The position numbers and the translations under genes were made by a program. A stretch of DNA of 64,000 nucleotides from assembly GCF_028769735.1 (NCBI RefSeq), contig NC_088171.1, forward strand, positions 146,837,917-146,901,916. The letters run 5' to 3'. Positions 11,383-23,197 of the stretch are shown piece by piece. Each line of letters starts with the position of its first letter. The stretch's first letter is position 1. The notes beneath the pieces were generated by a model. The model did not search any database. It worked only from the letters and a program-made list of their open reading frames with translations, and was not told where the DNA came from. The stretch is from Zonotrichia leucophrys gambelii. Lineage: Eukaryota; Chordata; Aves; Passeriformes; Passerellidae.

Positions 11383-14300
11383 GTCTTACCTTTTTTATGG
11401 CAGTATCCTTCAAATTATTAAAAGAAATGCTGCATGTCAGAATGCCATTATGGGCTTCAATTTCTGGGTTTAACACCAAGTCTGTTTCAAATTGCCTGGG
11501 TGTGAAATGGAAATATATGTGTCAGTTCATGTGAAATTTTCTTTAACTTTAAAAAAATACTGTTTAAATCAGTCTTTGAAGAGTGCAGGGACTCTTTATT
11601 TGCTTTAAGTGGGTTTAAGGTTTTCTTGTCATATCCTAGATTGGTAATAGTCTTCCACTGTTAGGTAAACTACAGAGGAAGAGAGCCCTTAATCCCTTTC
11701 AAGTCTTTGCATTCTCTTCCAGATAGTGACACTGCAAAAAAAGACAAAAGGACAAAAATAACATTTTTGACAGTGCTCAGAGAGTTGATAACAGCTGTAC
11801 TTTTGTGCATCATTACTGCAACCTCAGGAGTTACAGCACAGGCTGTAACTTCAGCTGCAGAACCCTTGGTGCTAGGGAAGTGTACAGAGAGTTGTGCTGT
11901 GAGTTCCTCACCACATAGCAGAAACTTTGAGCTGCTTTTGACACATGGATACATTGCACCTGTGGCATGCAAGATGTCATTTCTGTAATACTGGAATCAG
12001 AGAGCAAAGTGTGGTCATTGGCCCAAGTGATGCAGAACGTCTATAAATGTGTTGAATATCTCTACCAAGAAAACTAACTAATTTCCTCTTCTTAAAGTGT
12101 TGTATTCATGTGTAGATGATGAGTAGAGCAGGAAAAATGGGTGAAATGGGTCCCTTTTGTGATGGAATTCTGACCTTCTGTTGTGCAAACTGACTCACCC
12201 TACTGTAGCTGGCAGAAGTTATGTGGTTTTACAGAAGACAAATATCCACCTCCAAACATGGGCATTTACCAGTATTTATTATTTATGACTCTGTGTATTC
12301 ATTTTTTATTTCTCTAGCCAAGTGTTTCCTGTGCATTTTCCCAGAACAGGCCACAATGCTTGATCCCTGCCCTGAGGATCTTGCTATCTGCTCTGTAATT
12401 ACTAAGAAATGGCTGAGTCTGGCAATTACTAATTTTGTTCAAGAGGCACTGAATGGTCTCCAAAGGTCTTCACAAAGGGAGGCAAGAGAGACTGGAAAAT
12501 GTCTAATCCTGAACCATTAAGTATTTAATTCCTGTAGTGAACTTTTGTATGTTGCAATAAGACAAAATGATTTCTCTATAAAATCTTGGCAATTAATTTT
12601 TTTATGGATTTTTTTTCATGTTTAGGGGATACCTTACCCATCATTTGGAAGAGCTAGACATGCTGTGATTGCCAGCATACATGTCAGCAATACACAATTT
12701 CTCTTACTTTAAGCTTCATAGAACAAAATGAGAGAAGCAGAGAAGTGTCTGGTTCCAGACACCTCACAGTGATCCCTTAACTAAACCATAAAGCATCTCT
12801 GCTCTTCGCTGCACCAGAGCAAAGTCCATGACACTGCTGGGTTTGCAAAGACCTGTTGAAATACCCATGGCATTTGCCAAACTATATTATAGTGAGAAAA
12901 TAATATAAATAAAGATTTCAGCTTTTTTAAAGTCAGTCTCACCCTTTTGTGGATGTTCTGGATAAAGAAACACAGAATGTGTTCTAGAATCTTTTCTAAG
13001 TCGCCTGCTTTTGAAAACAGAAATTGTACATGGGCTTAAGGACATTTATTTTTTTGCAATAAAAAGAAAATTCTTTTTTCAAATCTACGGTCTAGCCCTT
13101 CAAACAAATGCAGGAATATGCTGAAGTATGAGAACAAAACCATAGCAGTATAGCCAAACACAGATGGCTAAAATTTGCTAAATTATGTTTTACAACAATT
13201 GATAATTCCAGAATTTTTAGAGATTGGGTCTCATTGTCTTTCCACTGTTCAAATGTATAAATGTAAGAGACTGCCCATTGCCACAAACAATGTCATTAGG
13301 AAAGACTAAGAAAACAGTAATTTATTTGGGTGTGAATGAGAACAAAGGAACATCATTCTCTGCAAGTAAACTCTGTTTTGTTTAAATAATGAAGTCACAC
13401 ACTGCCTCCTCTCTCTTTCTCTCTTCTTTCTTACTGGTTTTGTTTTCTTTACATCTAAATACAAATACAAGGACATTTAAAATGAGTCAAAGTCTGGATT
13501 GCCATGGGTGGAAAATTTTAAACAAAGGTGTGGGACACTGTAATACAAAGGAAAGAATGACACTGTCACACAGAAAAGAGACATCACAGATGGAGGAATT
13601 TCAAGGAAAAAGTTAAAACCTGACAGAGGATTTCTCCATGACAAGAACATGAAGTCAACTAGGTGTTAGCAATATTGCAATTTGTGAAGTGAAAAGACAG
13701 TACCAGTCTGGACACAAGCAAGGTGGAAAATGATAACTAGAGAAACATTAAACAAATTACAAGATTCCACCTTTTATAGCATGAAGCTTGGCCAGTGCAG
13801 TCATGAGCAATTTGCTCATCCCATATGCAATGTATATTGATTTCTCGCTTTGTTTTACTTAATCTGACAATAAATTAATGTATCTCATATAACTGGAACA
13901 GACTAGGGTCTCACTACTAATTGTCCATATAAATTTGCTTGTTTAAAAAATAGAGAAAGTTTATCTCCATTGTATGTACAGGGAACTTGGGAACAGAAAG
14001 TTGAAATATGAGCTTAAATTGCAGAAAAAGGTCCAGCAGAAGCTTAGGTGATCTAATGTAGATATTTGATATCTAATTAGATATTTGATCTAATTTTGGT
14101 GTAGCAGTATACTACTTTTGTTATGTTTACACAGCTTTTGACTGCAGCACAAACCAATCTTTTGTGATTTATGATAGAAGCCACCCATAAAACTTCAGTC
14201 ATCTAAAAATCAGACATTTATTGTAAGCTTATTATCAATGAAGAGGGAGATTAACATGTCCCGAGTTTTAGTCAGTTCAATCTAAATCATCATAAGCTTG

Positions 14301-15811
14301 TACTTCAGCAACTGAGTCCCCTACTTTTTGATGCCTTAAAATAGTTTTCTCCCCTCCCCTACGAATTTCACTGATCTTTTCCAAGTGCTTTCCTGAGCAA
14401 ACTGTCTTTGTTTCTGGTGGCAAGGTTTCCAACACTGTCATTCTCCGTACTGAGTAGCTGAATGAGATTTGGGGGAGAGAGCTGATCTACAGTGCTGCTG
14501 CATTTTTCCTCTTGCCCTAACACAGCCTCTGTCAAGTGGCCATATCAAAGAGGCTTTTCTGACCTTGGTTCCTGTCTTTTCCACATTAAAAAAGCCTCTT
14601 CAGCTTTCAGCAAGATGAAAGGAAGACTGTGTTGTGTTCTGCAAAGTGTGACTTAAATAATTCAACAACCAACAATGCCTGACCCTTGACATCTCTGACT
14701 TCAGTGTCTTGATGACACCACATGAATTCTCAAATGTACAAGACTTCATTCCCAGTTCAATCACAGGTTTTTTTCAGGTGTTAAACACAAGGAAACTCTC
14801 CAAGAATTTATTTTGATTTGAAGCTACATTTGGGAAATATCACTGTTTTTCCCTGCATCCCAGTTCCTATCACATGGACATTCTTTCCCTGTCCCCTACA
14901 AGAGCATGTAAGGCAAAGCCAGGCCCTCTTCTAAGAGATATATTGAACACCTACACTTTTATCTGAGCATTTAGCCCATCGAATGTCAGCAATTTATGCA
15001 TCAGACTTCTAGATATAAGAAGGAATATTCTTTGGTCAAAAGGCAGAAGCCCAAAACACAAAGCCTATGGAAGAAAAAAGGAGAAATATGTCTGTGAGTG
15101 TGGTGCTCTGAGGACATAGCTCACTATGTATTTTTAATTCTCAGTGTTATTTCCTTCAAATGTCAATGGAATTTCACTGAATGTGGCCCTTGAATGTGTC
15201 TAGGCATCTACTTTTCCTACACAGACACATAATTCCCTTTTAGTGCTGTAAGTAAATTTTGCAGTATGGGTTTTGGTACCTACCTACTCTTCAACAGCCT
15301 GTGATGACCTGTTCTTTACAGGTGCTGTTCCTTTCCTTGGAAGTATTAATTTCTTTCGTTTTTGCAGTGTCTCCATGAAAGACAAAATACACTTGGCAAA
15401 CACAAAATTAATGGAATCCTTTCAGTGCACTGCAGAAGTTAATTGATAAGGTATATCTGAGAGATGCAGGGTATTTGCTGGGCAGAGTTTCCATTTCATT
15501 AAGCATTGCTGGTGCCTTGAGAGCAGACAAAAAGAGAAGCACTTCAAGCACAGTAACCTAAAGAAGGCAGAGTGATGTCATGACATGTTTGTGTCCAGTC
15601 TCTGCAAGGCAGACAGGCAGGAGTCTTACTGTGCATGAGAAGCAAATATCCAGCTCTCCCCTTGCCAATCAGAGCAGTCAGGCAAATGTTCACACAGAGT
15701 AGCCAGAGTCTCTGAGGAAGAGAGTGGAGTGCTGCAGCTGTAAAAGAGGGGTCACTGAGGGTAGAACCTGGACAAAACTTCTGCTATTTAAAATTCAGTG
15801 TTTATACTGTT
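11383..15811. other. Intergenic DNA without genes
   Basis: Unique A+T-rich sequence between the two 1.3-kb LTRs. No retroviral gag, pol, env, primer-binding site or polypurine tract is visible, which argues against a provirus spanning the two LTRs. Around 15390-15500 the sequence looks like conserved non-coding DNA, by eye only. A perfect 12-bp palindrome ATGTCATGACAT lies at 15575-15586. Confidence 0.5.
14050..14096. repeat. Short tandem duplication, AGATATTTGATCTAATT type
   Basis: A unit of about 17-19 bases (AGATATTTGATATCTAATT) is repeated immediately with a 2-base deletion, and a further GATCTAAT precedes it. The unit can also fold back on itself (TAGATAT/ATATCTA). Probably a slippage product. 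Confidence 0.7.
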
Positions 15812-15828
15812 AAAAAAAAAAAAAAAAA
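15812..15828. repeat. Poly(A) tract, 17 bases
   Basis: An A17 run directly abuts the 3' end of the minus-strand CR1 that follows. On the CR1 strand it is poly(T), so it is not a transcript tail. Confidence 0.9.
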
Positions 15829-15972
15829 TTGAAAGGGACCTGAAAGATTGCCTTGTTCCAACCCCCTGCCATAGGCAGAGACACCTTCCGCTAGACCAAA
15901 AGCCTCACCCAACCTGGCCTTGGACACTTCCAGGTATGGGGCATTCATGATTTCTCTGGGAAACAAGTTTAA
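15829..15972 (-). mobile_element. CR1 LINE 3' end
   Basis: Minus-strand CR1 3' end: on the plus strand GAAAGGGACCTGAAAGATTG, CCAACCCCCTGCCATAGGCA, CAACCTGGCCTTGGACACTT and ATGATTTCTCTGGGAAACA appear in family order. The terminal ATTCTATGAT-type repeats are missing and are replaced by the A17 run. Short, 5'-truncated and inactive. Confidence 0.9.
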
Positions 15973-16624
15973 CTTATTCATTAATAAGTTTGCGATATAA
16001 TTACCAAAGGAAGTCAGTGAGGCATTATATGAACATGTCTAATGCACATAATTTTATATATATTCATATATATATATATAATTATAATCATTTTCCCAAA
16101 TATCTGTTTTTAAGACAACACAATTAAGATCCTGATTAGAAAACCTGACAACAGTTCTCCTTCCATATACTTTGTAGAAGCTGCCTCTAAACAGCATTGC
16201 ATTTTAAATAATAAACAGTAACTTTCCCCTTGACTAGCTAAAACATCAATTTTTACACAATCTATTTTAAGCAAGTAGGCATATGCAATTCACACTTTTT
16301 TAATAGCTTAGGATTTTGTCTAAGAAGTGTTACGCAAAGATTGCTCTGTGACAGATCATCTGTGTTTATGGTATAAATTAGTGAGAGTGTTACATTAGCT
16401 GTTGTAATTATACCTTTGAAAAAGAAAATTGTTGGAGATAAAATTAGGTACATTGTTAAAAATGGGTTTAAATTCTTAATACAGTTGCATATTTATGGGG
16501 ATCCAAAAGCTTACATGTTTTTATTTTTTCAGCAAGGAACTTTTTGAAACAGAAAGCAGGTATTTAGGGGGTGTTTTAAAATTATGTGTGCTGTTAAAAA
16601 TAATTTAATGTAGTTATATTCTTT
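15973..16624. other. Intergenic DNA with a TA-rich patch
   Basis: Unique A+T-rich sequence with an imperfect TATA repeat at about 16054-16081. Nothing else recognised. Confidence 0.6.
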
Positions 16625-16830
16625 ACTTTGGGAGTGGTCAGGCACTGGCACAGGTTGCCCAGAGAAGTTGTGGGTGCCACATCTCTGGAAGGTTTCAAGG
16701 CCAGCTGGATTTGTCCTTGAGCAATCTGGTCTGGTGAAAGTTGCCCCTGTTCATGGCAAGATGTTAGAAATAGATGATCTTTAAGGTCCCTTCCAACCCA
16801 ATCCATTCAATGATACTATAATTATTCTAT
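16625..16830 (+). mobile_element. CR1 LINE 3' end
   Basis: Plus-strand CR1 3' end with GGTCAGGCACTGGCACAGGT, GCCCAGAGAAGTTGTGG, a CTTGAGCAATCTGGTC block, GATGATCTTTAAGGTCCCTT and CCAACCCAATCCATTCAATG, ending in a degraded ATTATTCTA repeat. It is 5'-truncated and non-coding. Confidence 0.9.
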
Positions 16831-19241
16831 ATTTTCTCAAACCTCATAAATTTTTTCATGGAACAAATGATGCTACTATTGAGAGAGAAATCTTGATTGT
16901 ATTGATTAACTTCTCCAAGATGCTATGGGCTGTATGCTATTGCACAGAATTGTAATTTACTCTGAGAGTAAGTTTGTTGATTTTGTTGCAGCTACTCAAA
17001 TACTAACTGGGATATGTTGTGTGAGCTGCACTCTGCCATTCGTTGATAATTTAGCTTTTACTGTGAGACTTCTGCTAAGGCTGGGTATAGAATAGCTTAA
17101 AGTCCTAAATAGCTATTGAGACTTTGAAGGAGTGTCTTGTACTTCCAGGATATGATCCAAAAGGAAAAGAACAAAATAAAAATGTTTGATGAGCACAGCA
17201 GTGATCTCATTTATCATCATGGGCATTTTTCTATTTCATGTATTGAAGAAACTCCAAAACTTCTTTCTGCTTTACTTCCCCCTATCCCCCCCATCCTCCA
17301 AGAATAAACAGAAAATAAAATATTCTGTGGGTATCACTATGGGGTTTTTTCTCACTCTTGACCAGGTCTGCAACTGAAGCAACTTTGAGGGCACAGCCAG
17401 TTCTGGAAAGTCCTGAGTGAAGGTGCCATTTTGTTAATAGCAATGTGTCTGGCTTATCCCCAGTAGCATTTACAGGCTGATCCAAGGATCAGGGAGAGGT
17501 TTTGTACCAAGTTTCTGTTGCCTGACTGCCTCAGGTTCATTAAACTCTGCAAGAGAAGAAAAAAGCAGTTGAAGCTCAGGTAGATTTTCAAAGTATTTTT
17601 GGTTTTTTTTACACACTAAACCCTGTTTTTCTTGAAAAACTCTCTCACTTTCACTCTTCTGTACAGAAATCTGGAATGAAAATGATTATTTGCCCTATAG
17701 TATTTTCTATTACAAAAATTAAACACTTTTTTTTTTTTTTTTACTTATCTGTGTTATGGCCTCTATTTTTATCAAAGCCTTTAATAATCAGATTTGAGTT
17801 TAAAAAATTTGCATTATTCTCTGCAAATATCTTTTCATCTCTCAGACTGTACCTGTGCCATCTTTAAGGGGCCTGCTGGGAGAAATGTGTAGACATCTTG
17901 CTATGATTTTCTGGAATAGCAGTGAAGGTGCTAAACACTGTACTGCAAAAACAAGTAAAAAAGAACATATCAACCTGTCCATGTGATTAACCAGAATAGC
18001 ACATTTGAAGGAATCTACAAGAAAATGCTAGTAAGCTATTTCTGTTCTGTATCAAGGACTAATTATAGGTATATTAGATATTAACTTGAGTTCCTGTGGC
18101 TGAAATTACTATGCAACAAATGCCATTAAATGTATATATATATATTTATGTTATATGTATTTGAAATCATGTCAAGATCTTCAGAAAATCTGAATGTCAT
18201 TAGGACACCTCCACAAAAAGTCCTTTTCTGAGCTGTAAATCTTGGCTGCAATCTCCTTTATCTAAAAACTTTCAAACATTTTAAATGTACAGTTCGACAA
18301 TGTTTTTTTAAACACACTTGATGAGGACTCAGCATATCTGTTACACATTGTTCAAATGGACCTGAAGAATAAGAAATGCAGACAACCGCATTTCAGACTA
18401 CTAGCGGCTGAAAAGTTGTTTAACTTAAGGTCTGAGCATTAAGTCCTGATTCCATTGAAGCTAATAGCAAAATCCTGTTGGCATTAGGAAAACTAATTTC
18501 TACCTTAATGTGAATTCTCCATAAATAAAAATGTATTTAGTACCTATTTCTTAGCTTTCTCTGCATCCTATACATAATAATTCAGAGATCTGGAATATTT
18601 GACTGTTCTTTCTTCGAAGCAAAATGTCTGGAAAACATCGGTTATGTTCAAAACTTGAGTCATTTTGAGGGACTTGAGGGAACACACACACTGGCTTCCT
18701 AGAGAAACACCTTTTAGACTAATCTGAGAGGGAGCCAACTGTGTTGGAAGAGGGATGCCCTAAGGTACCCTTGAACCTGCTCAAATGTTTATTTCCCTAT
18801 GTAGACCCTACAGTACTGTGTCTGATCAGTCTCATACATCCCATTTTTTATTGCACAGACACAACAGAGAATAAAGGGGAGAGGCAATTACACTCAAAAA
18901 CCATGATGTGAATCCCCTCCATGACACCAAACACTGAGGAACATTGTCTTTTTGTAATTGCATGAGCCAGCAAACTACATATATCTTCATGTCATGATTA
19001 GACTGAAAGGCTTTGTCACAAAATTCCTCTTCCCAGTGGAATTCCACAAAAAATTCCACAGTTTAATAATGCTGTCTTAAAAATATTTGATTAAAAATAA
19101 AATATGGTGTTTCTACTGTTTTGCTGAATTTGCCAATGCAGCAACATCTGTTGAAGCTGAGTAAAGCCAGAACTGGAGCTCTCTAGAACAGAGATGTAAA
19201 GTATTCTGACTACTTTTAATAAGTTTCCATCTCTGAAATAT
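16831..19241. other. Intergenic DNA without genes
   Basis: Unique sequence with small T runs (17730-17745) and a short TA run at 18133-18145. No coding or repeat family signal. Its last five bases before the LTR (19242-19246, GCTGC) belong to the LTR target duplication. Confidence 0.55.
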
Positions 19242-19246
19242 GCTGC

Positions 19247-20593
19247 TGTCATGGTTTGACCAGGAAGGAGTGGGAATTCTGGGAAGCTGTGGTCAAACCA
19301 ATGAAGGTTTTGGGTTTGAGACTGGCACCCGGTGTAGCCAATGGGGTTTGGACACACCTCCGAGAATACACAGGGGTTAAAAGCAAGGCACTGCCCTGGC
19401 ACTTCCTCTTTTGGACATCGTCAGGCGAAGAGGTCAGATCTCTTCCCCCGCCCGGCCCGCTGCTGCTGGGCGGGGGAGGGGCCGCCATGCGGTAGGCCTG
19501 GGGCCTGGACAGAGGTGGGGGTTGAGGGGCTTTCAAGGATGGAAGGGTGGGGGAGCCCCAAGAGACATCGAGACATCGGGCAGCCAACCCCCCCCCCCCC
19601 CCCCCCGGAGAGAGAGAGAGAGAGCCGGCGGCACCGAATGTGATGGCAGCCAGCCAGGAGGAGAAGGGGGGAGGGAGAGCGGCCGGCCGCAGCAGCAGCA
19701 CGTGTGGGAGTATCATCTCGTCCCAGGACAGACAGAGACTGAAAACTTTTAACCCTTTCTTGCATGATTGGGGCCTTGCAAAAATGCTAATCCTCCTCGA
19801 AGCTGAATAAGAAGGGAGATGAGAGATGAGATGAGATAAGGACTTTGGCCCGGAGATTGTGGAGATGATTGGATGGGGAGAGATGATTTGGAGTGGCCTT
19901 TTGGCTGGACTTTTTCTTGTAGCCATGGACTCAGTTGTTCCTGTGACACAGACTGCATTTAGGGGGAGGCAGTGCCTCAAAACCAGGAGGGTTCATTCGT
20001 GAGGACCCCCCGGCCCCAGGGGGTTGGAAAAATATGGGGGGGACAGTTGTCCCAAAAGCAGAGACTGTGCCTTTTTGGAGTGAGACAAGGCATCCTTGAA
20101 AGACCACCCTAAAAGCAGCTCTGGCCATGTCTCGGTGGTGAGAGCACTGGGCATGGAAGGAACATGTCACAAGCGGCAAAAGGACTTTTTTTTTTTTTCC
20201 CCGGGCGGTGCCGAAGTGACAAGGAAGCATCCGAGGTTTCAGTGTGTTTCCAGAAGCCTATGGAACAAGAAGGACTCCTTTCCTCTTCATGAACTGCAGT
20301 TTGAGTATACTAAAGTGTCGTGCCGGGCTGGGCAGTTGGTGTTTTTGAGAGAATGTATTGGATTGGGAAAGTCAGGGAGTGGGGAGGAGGAAAAGTGGTT
20401 TTTGTAAGGTTTTCAATTTTTTTTCTTTTCCTTATAGTCTTTCCCTATTTTTCCTGTAGTTTTAGGTAATAAAGTGTTCTTTATGTTTAAGTTGGAGCCT
20501 GTTTTGCTTATTCCTGGTCACATCTCACAGCAGACACCAGGGTGAGGCATTTTCATGGGGGCACTGGCTCTGTGCCAGGCTCAAACCATGACA
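19247..20593 (+). mobile_element. Solo LTR, 1.3-kb family, copy 2
   Basis: A 1,347-bp solo LTR starting TGTCATGGTTTGA and ending TCAAACCATGACA, a perfect 13-bp terminal inverted repeat. It is flanked by an exact 5-bp duplication GCTGC (19242-19246 and 20594-20598). AATAAA lies at 20468-20473, then a U5-like segment with TTCATGGGGGCACTGGC at 20552-20568 shared with copy 1. The 5' third is C+G-rich and contains a C19 run (19588-19606) followed by a GA repeat. The longest open frame of the window, 243 codons at 19249-19980 minus, lies wholly antisense in this block and is proline/serine-rich low complexity, so I do not call it a gene. Intact termini and duplications suggest a younger insertion than copy 1. 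Confidence 0.9.
19588..19624. repeat. C19 homopolymer followed by (GA)n, inside LTR copy 2
   Basis: Nineteen consecutive C bases at 19588-19606 run straight into a GGAGAGAGA... repeat to 19624. The matching place in copy 1 (about 10367-10400) has only CCGCCCCTCC and a short GACAGAGA repeat, so the tract expanded in this copy or its lineage. Confidence 0.95.
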
Positions 20594-20598
20594 GCTGC

Positions 20599-23130
20599 CC
20601 AGGAGGTACTGCTAATCAGGATTTCCTCTGGGAATTTAGAAAATAGGGCTGCTATTACTAAAGAAACAGTTTTTTTCTGACAGTGTGTCCTGAGGGTAGA
20701 TCAAGGCTACATTTTCTCTTTTCTCAGAAATTTTCTGTCTGATTTGAAGATAGCACAGGAAAGTTTGCAGGGAGAGAAAACACAAAGATGTGCATAGACA
20801 TGGATGCTGGCATGGAAAAAGCCTGTGGCAGAAATTGGTACATACCCTGGTGGGTACCTTTATTACATTGCTTGATTTTGTATCAGTGAAATGCTAATGT
20901 CAATATTCCCTCAGGATTACTTTGAAAAGCAACACTAGAAATCTCAGCGTGAAATTTTTATACCTGTTTTTAAGGATTTCACATGAAAATGCAGAATTAG
21001 AAAAGGTCCATAATGTTCACAATAAATTAATTTCCAGTAATTGTAGAGTTTCTTATTAATACTTGCCATTAATCAGCATATGCATTTTTGTAACACTTGT
21101 GATCAATAATCTATTCAAAATGCATGCTAACAGTGGTCAATAGCACTCTTAATTAGGTTTTGCTCACTAACAGTCATGAACTGAATTGCATAATCTGTTT
21201 TCCCCTCTTATCCTTGAATAATCCCTGTTTCTAGTAACTATGATGAGCTTTGCTGCTACTGAACGTGTTTTGATAGCTGCAGCTAGAAATGATGCTGGAA
21301 AGTGGAGGAGGCAGAGTTAATGCACTAATGCAGGCTGGAGAACATGGAGATGAGCACACTGGCAAGTGAGATCAGATTTGAGGATGACAGGAAAAGACTG
21401 GGATGTACACAGCTTGTGACTGGGACTATCCAGGTATTTTTTGTTTGCTACTGACAAATAATAAGCTGAAAAAAGCTGGTTCATATTGCAGAGCTGGCAC
21501 TACTTAAAGCAAATAGTGTACTGCTGGGAGGCTGTACTTGACATTTTTTTGCTTTTTATTTCCCTGAAGCATTGTAAGATGCCAGGAAATTTACTGAAAG
21601 CTAACAGATAAGCTTCTCTTGCAAGTCACAGGATATTTTTCACTTCCACCAAAGATTACATGTAAATAGGGTTACTGAGATGTCCAAGGATTTTTTTTAA
21701 TTGGTAATTGTTCCACTTTGTGTCACTATAACAAAAAGCCATTTTCAAGTAGCTGTCTATTTTCTGGGATCTGTCATGACATTTATCTAAAAAAAAATTC
21801 CCAAAAGAAACTCAAAAAAGACTAACACAACAAATAACCAAACAAAACATGAAATTTAAAATTAGGATTTAAATATAAGAGGTTATGCTGTTGCCTCATA
21901 GTCCCAGGAAAGAAAAAAGAGGAAAGAAAAGTGTCCTCTATCTTTCTAAATCAATCCACTCTAGGAGTTCCCTGATTCGACATGAATTAAAAATCTGCTT
22001 CCACCCATAAGTGACTGTTGTAAAAATGTTGTCTGAGTTTGGGAAACATGTTTATTCCCTTTAGGCCCCATTTTCCAGTCCAAAACCTGTTCTTTCTGAC
22101 AGCATGTTCTTAACCAGCAAACCTGGATTGGCTCCACAGCCATCCAGTTGTCATTGTTTGGGACACCCACATTGCTTCCCTCACATCCCAGGCTTCTGCA
22201 GTGAAATAAAACTCCCTCCAGCTGGTTTGACTTCAAGGCATCTGGGATGTTTTTGATAGGAATCCCATCTTTACTGTTGTAGGCACTTCTGTGAGCAGTC
22301 ATCTCTAGGTTCTGGGCAGGTCTGACATTCACATGGCTGGCCACGACTCCTGTGTCAAAAACATTTTTACTCTGTCTTGTTCTTACCTTAAATCCTTACT
22401 AAAATTGTGACAAATGCCTTGAAAGAGAGAATGTCACTTGCCTTGTCTTTTCTTTAACACTATGGATAGATACCTATTTCACCCTTCATGTCCAAACCTT
22501 ATTTTGGAAATTTTTATAATTTAAGAGGAAAAATGGGGTGATGGAATAGAGTCATACATGCAGATTATTATAAGGATCAGGCTCCTGAGTTTGAGACCAA
22601 GAAAAATGAGGCACTTGATGGCTTCCTCTCAAAAGTTATTAAGAGCATTATGAGCAAGCATATTGTATATATCACTTGCAGAGACAAATATGTTTGTTTT
22701 AAAACGGGTTTTGCTTGAATTTGGCTAAAGATTTTTGAAGAGTGATATTTAAAAGAAGAGATTTGAAAATAGAGGAGCCAATATGTTTCTTTAAAAGCAG
22801 AAAATATTCTAATTTTCATTTAGGAGATAGATTAGGCAGACGGGTTAATTTAAAAAAGACAATTTGTCAAAGTCCTCAACAACTGGGCTGGAAATGAAAG
22901 GAGAAGAGAATTTTAGGAAAAGAAATGAAGACTAATATTTGGGCTGCTGTAGTGGGATTTTTGGTAGCTATATGCCATATCTTCAGGACAGTTATCCTCT
23001 GAAAAATAACAGTTAAAATAAAAATCCTTGACATTTCAAGTGCATGGAAAACGTGGAAAGCATATTCTGGGGGTTGGATTCAGAAGAAGTGATAGCACAT
23101 AAATCCATCCTGAAAGAGTATCTTGGCTCT
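20599..23130. other. Intergenic DNA; one unexplained 127-codon frame
   Basis: Unique sequence. 21040-21300 contains TAATTAG, paired ATGCAT sites and other short motifs that look like a conserved non-coding element. The minus-strand frame at 21961-22344 is listed separately. No repeat family recognised. Confidence 0.5.
21961..22344 (-). other. Open reading frame of unknown status, 127 codons
   Basis: A minus-strand ATG-to-stop frame in unique DNA with moderately mixed composition and no low-complexity bias. I see no signal peptide, membrane segment or known domain. The protein starts MASHVNVRPAQNLEM and ends FLIHVESGNS. Nothing upstream looks like a promoter. A frame this long is rare but possible by chance in 64 kb read six ways. 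It could be chance, a fragment of an old processed pseudogene, or a transcript tail. I lean towards chance. Confidence 0.15.
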
Positions 23131-23197
23131 CAATCAAAATCAAAGAATGGCTTGGGTTGAAAAGTACCTTAAAGGTCTTCTGGTTCCATATAGTCCA
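23131..23197 (-). mobile_element. CR1 LINE 3' stub
   Basis: A short minus-strand CR1 3' end. On the plus strand AATCAAAGAATGGCTTGGGT, TGAAAAGTACCTTAAAGGTC and TTCTGGTTCC are degraded forms of the usual start. Similarity ends by about 23197. Confidence 0.7.

Noticed and set aside
15575..15586. 12-base palindrome ATGTCATGACAT as a regulatory site
   Set aside because: Expected many times by chance, and no supporting context.
19249..19980. 243-codon minus-strand frame, the longest in the window
   Set aside because: It lies entirely antisense in the C+G-rich part of an LTR, is rich in P, S, L and G with a GGGGGG stretch from the C19 run, and overlaps other open frames in the same block.
10063..20593. 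A full provirus with two LTRs and an 8-kb interior
   Set aside because: Each LTR has its own, different 5-bp target duplication, and the interior has no viral coding sequence, primer-binding site or polypurine tract.
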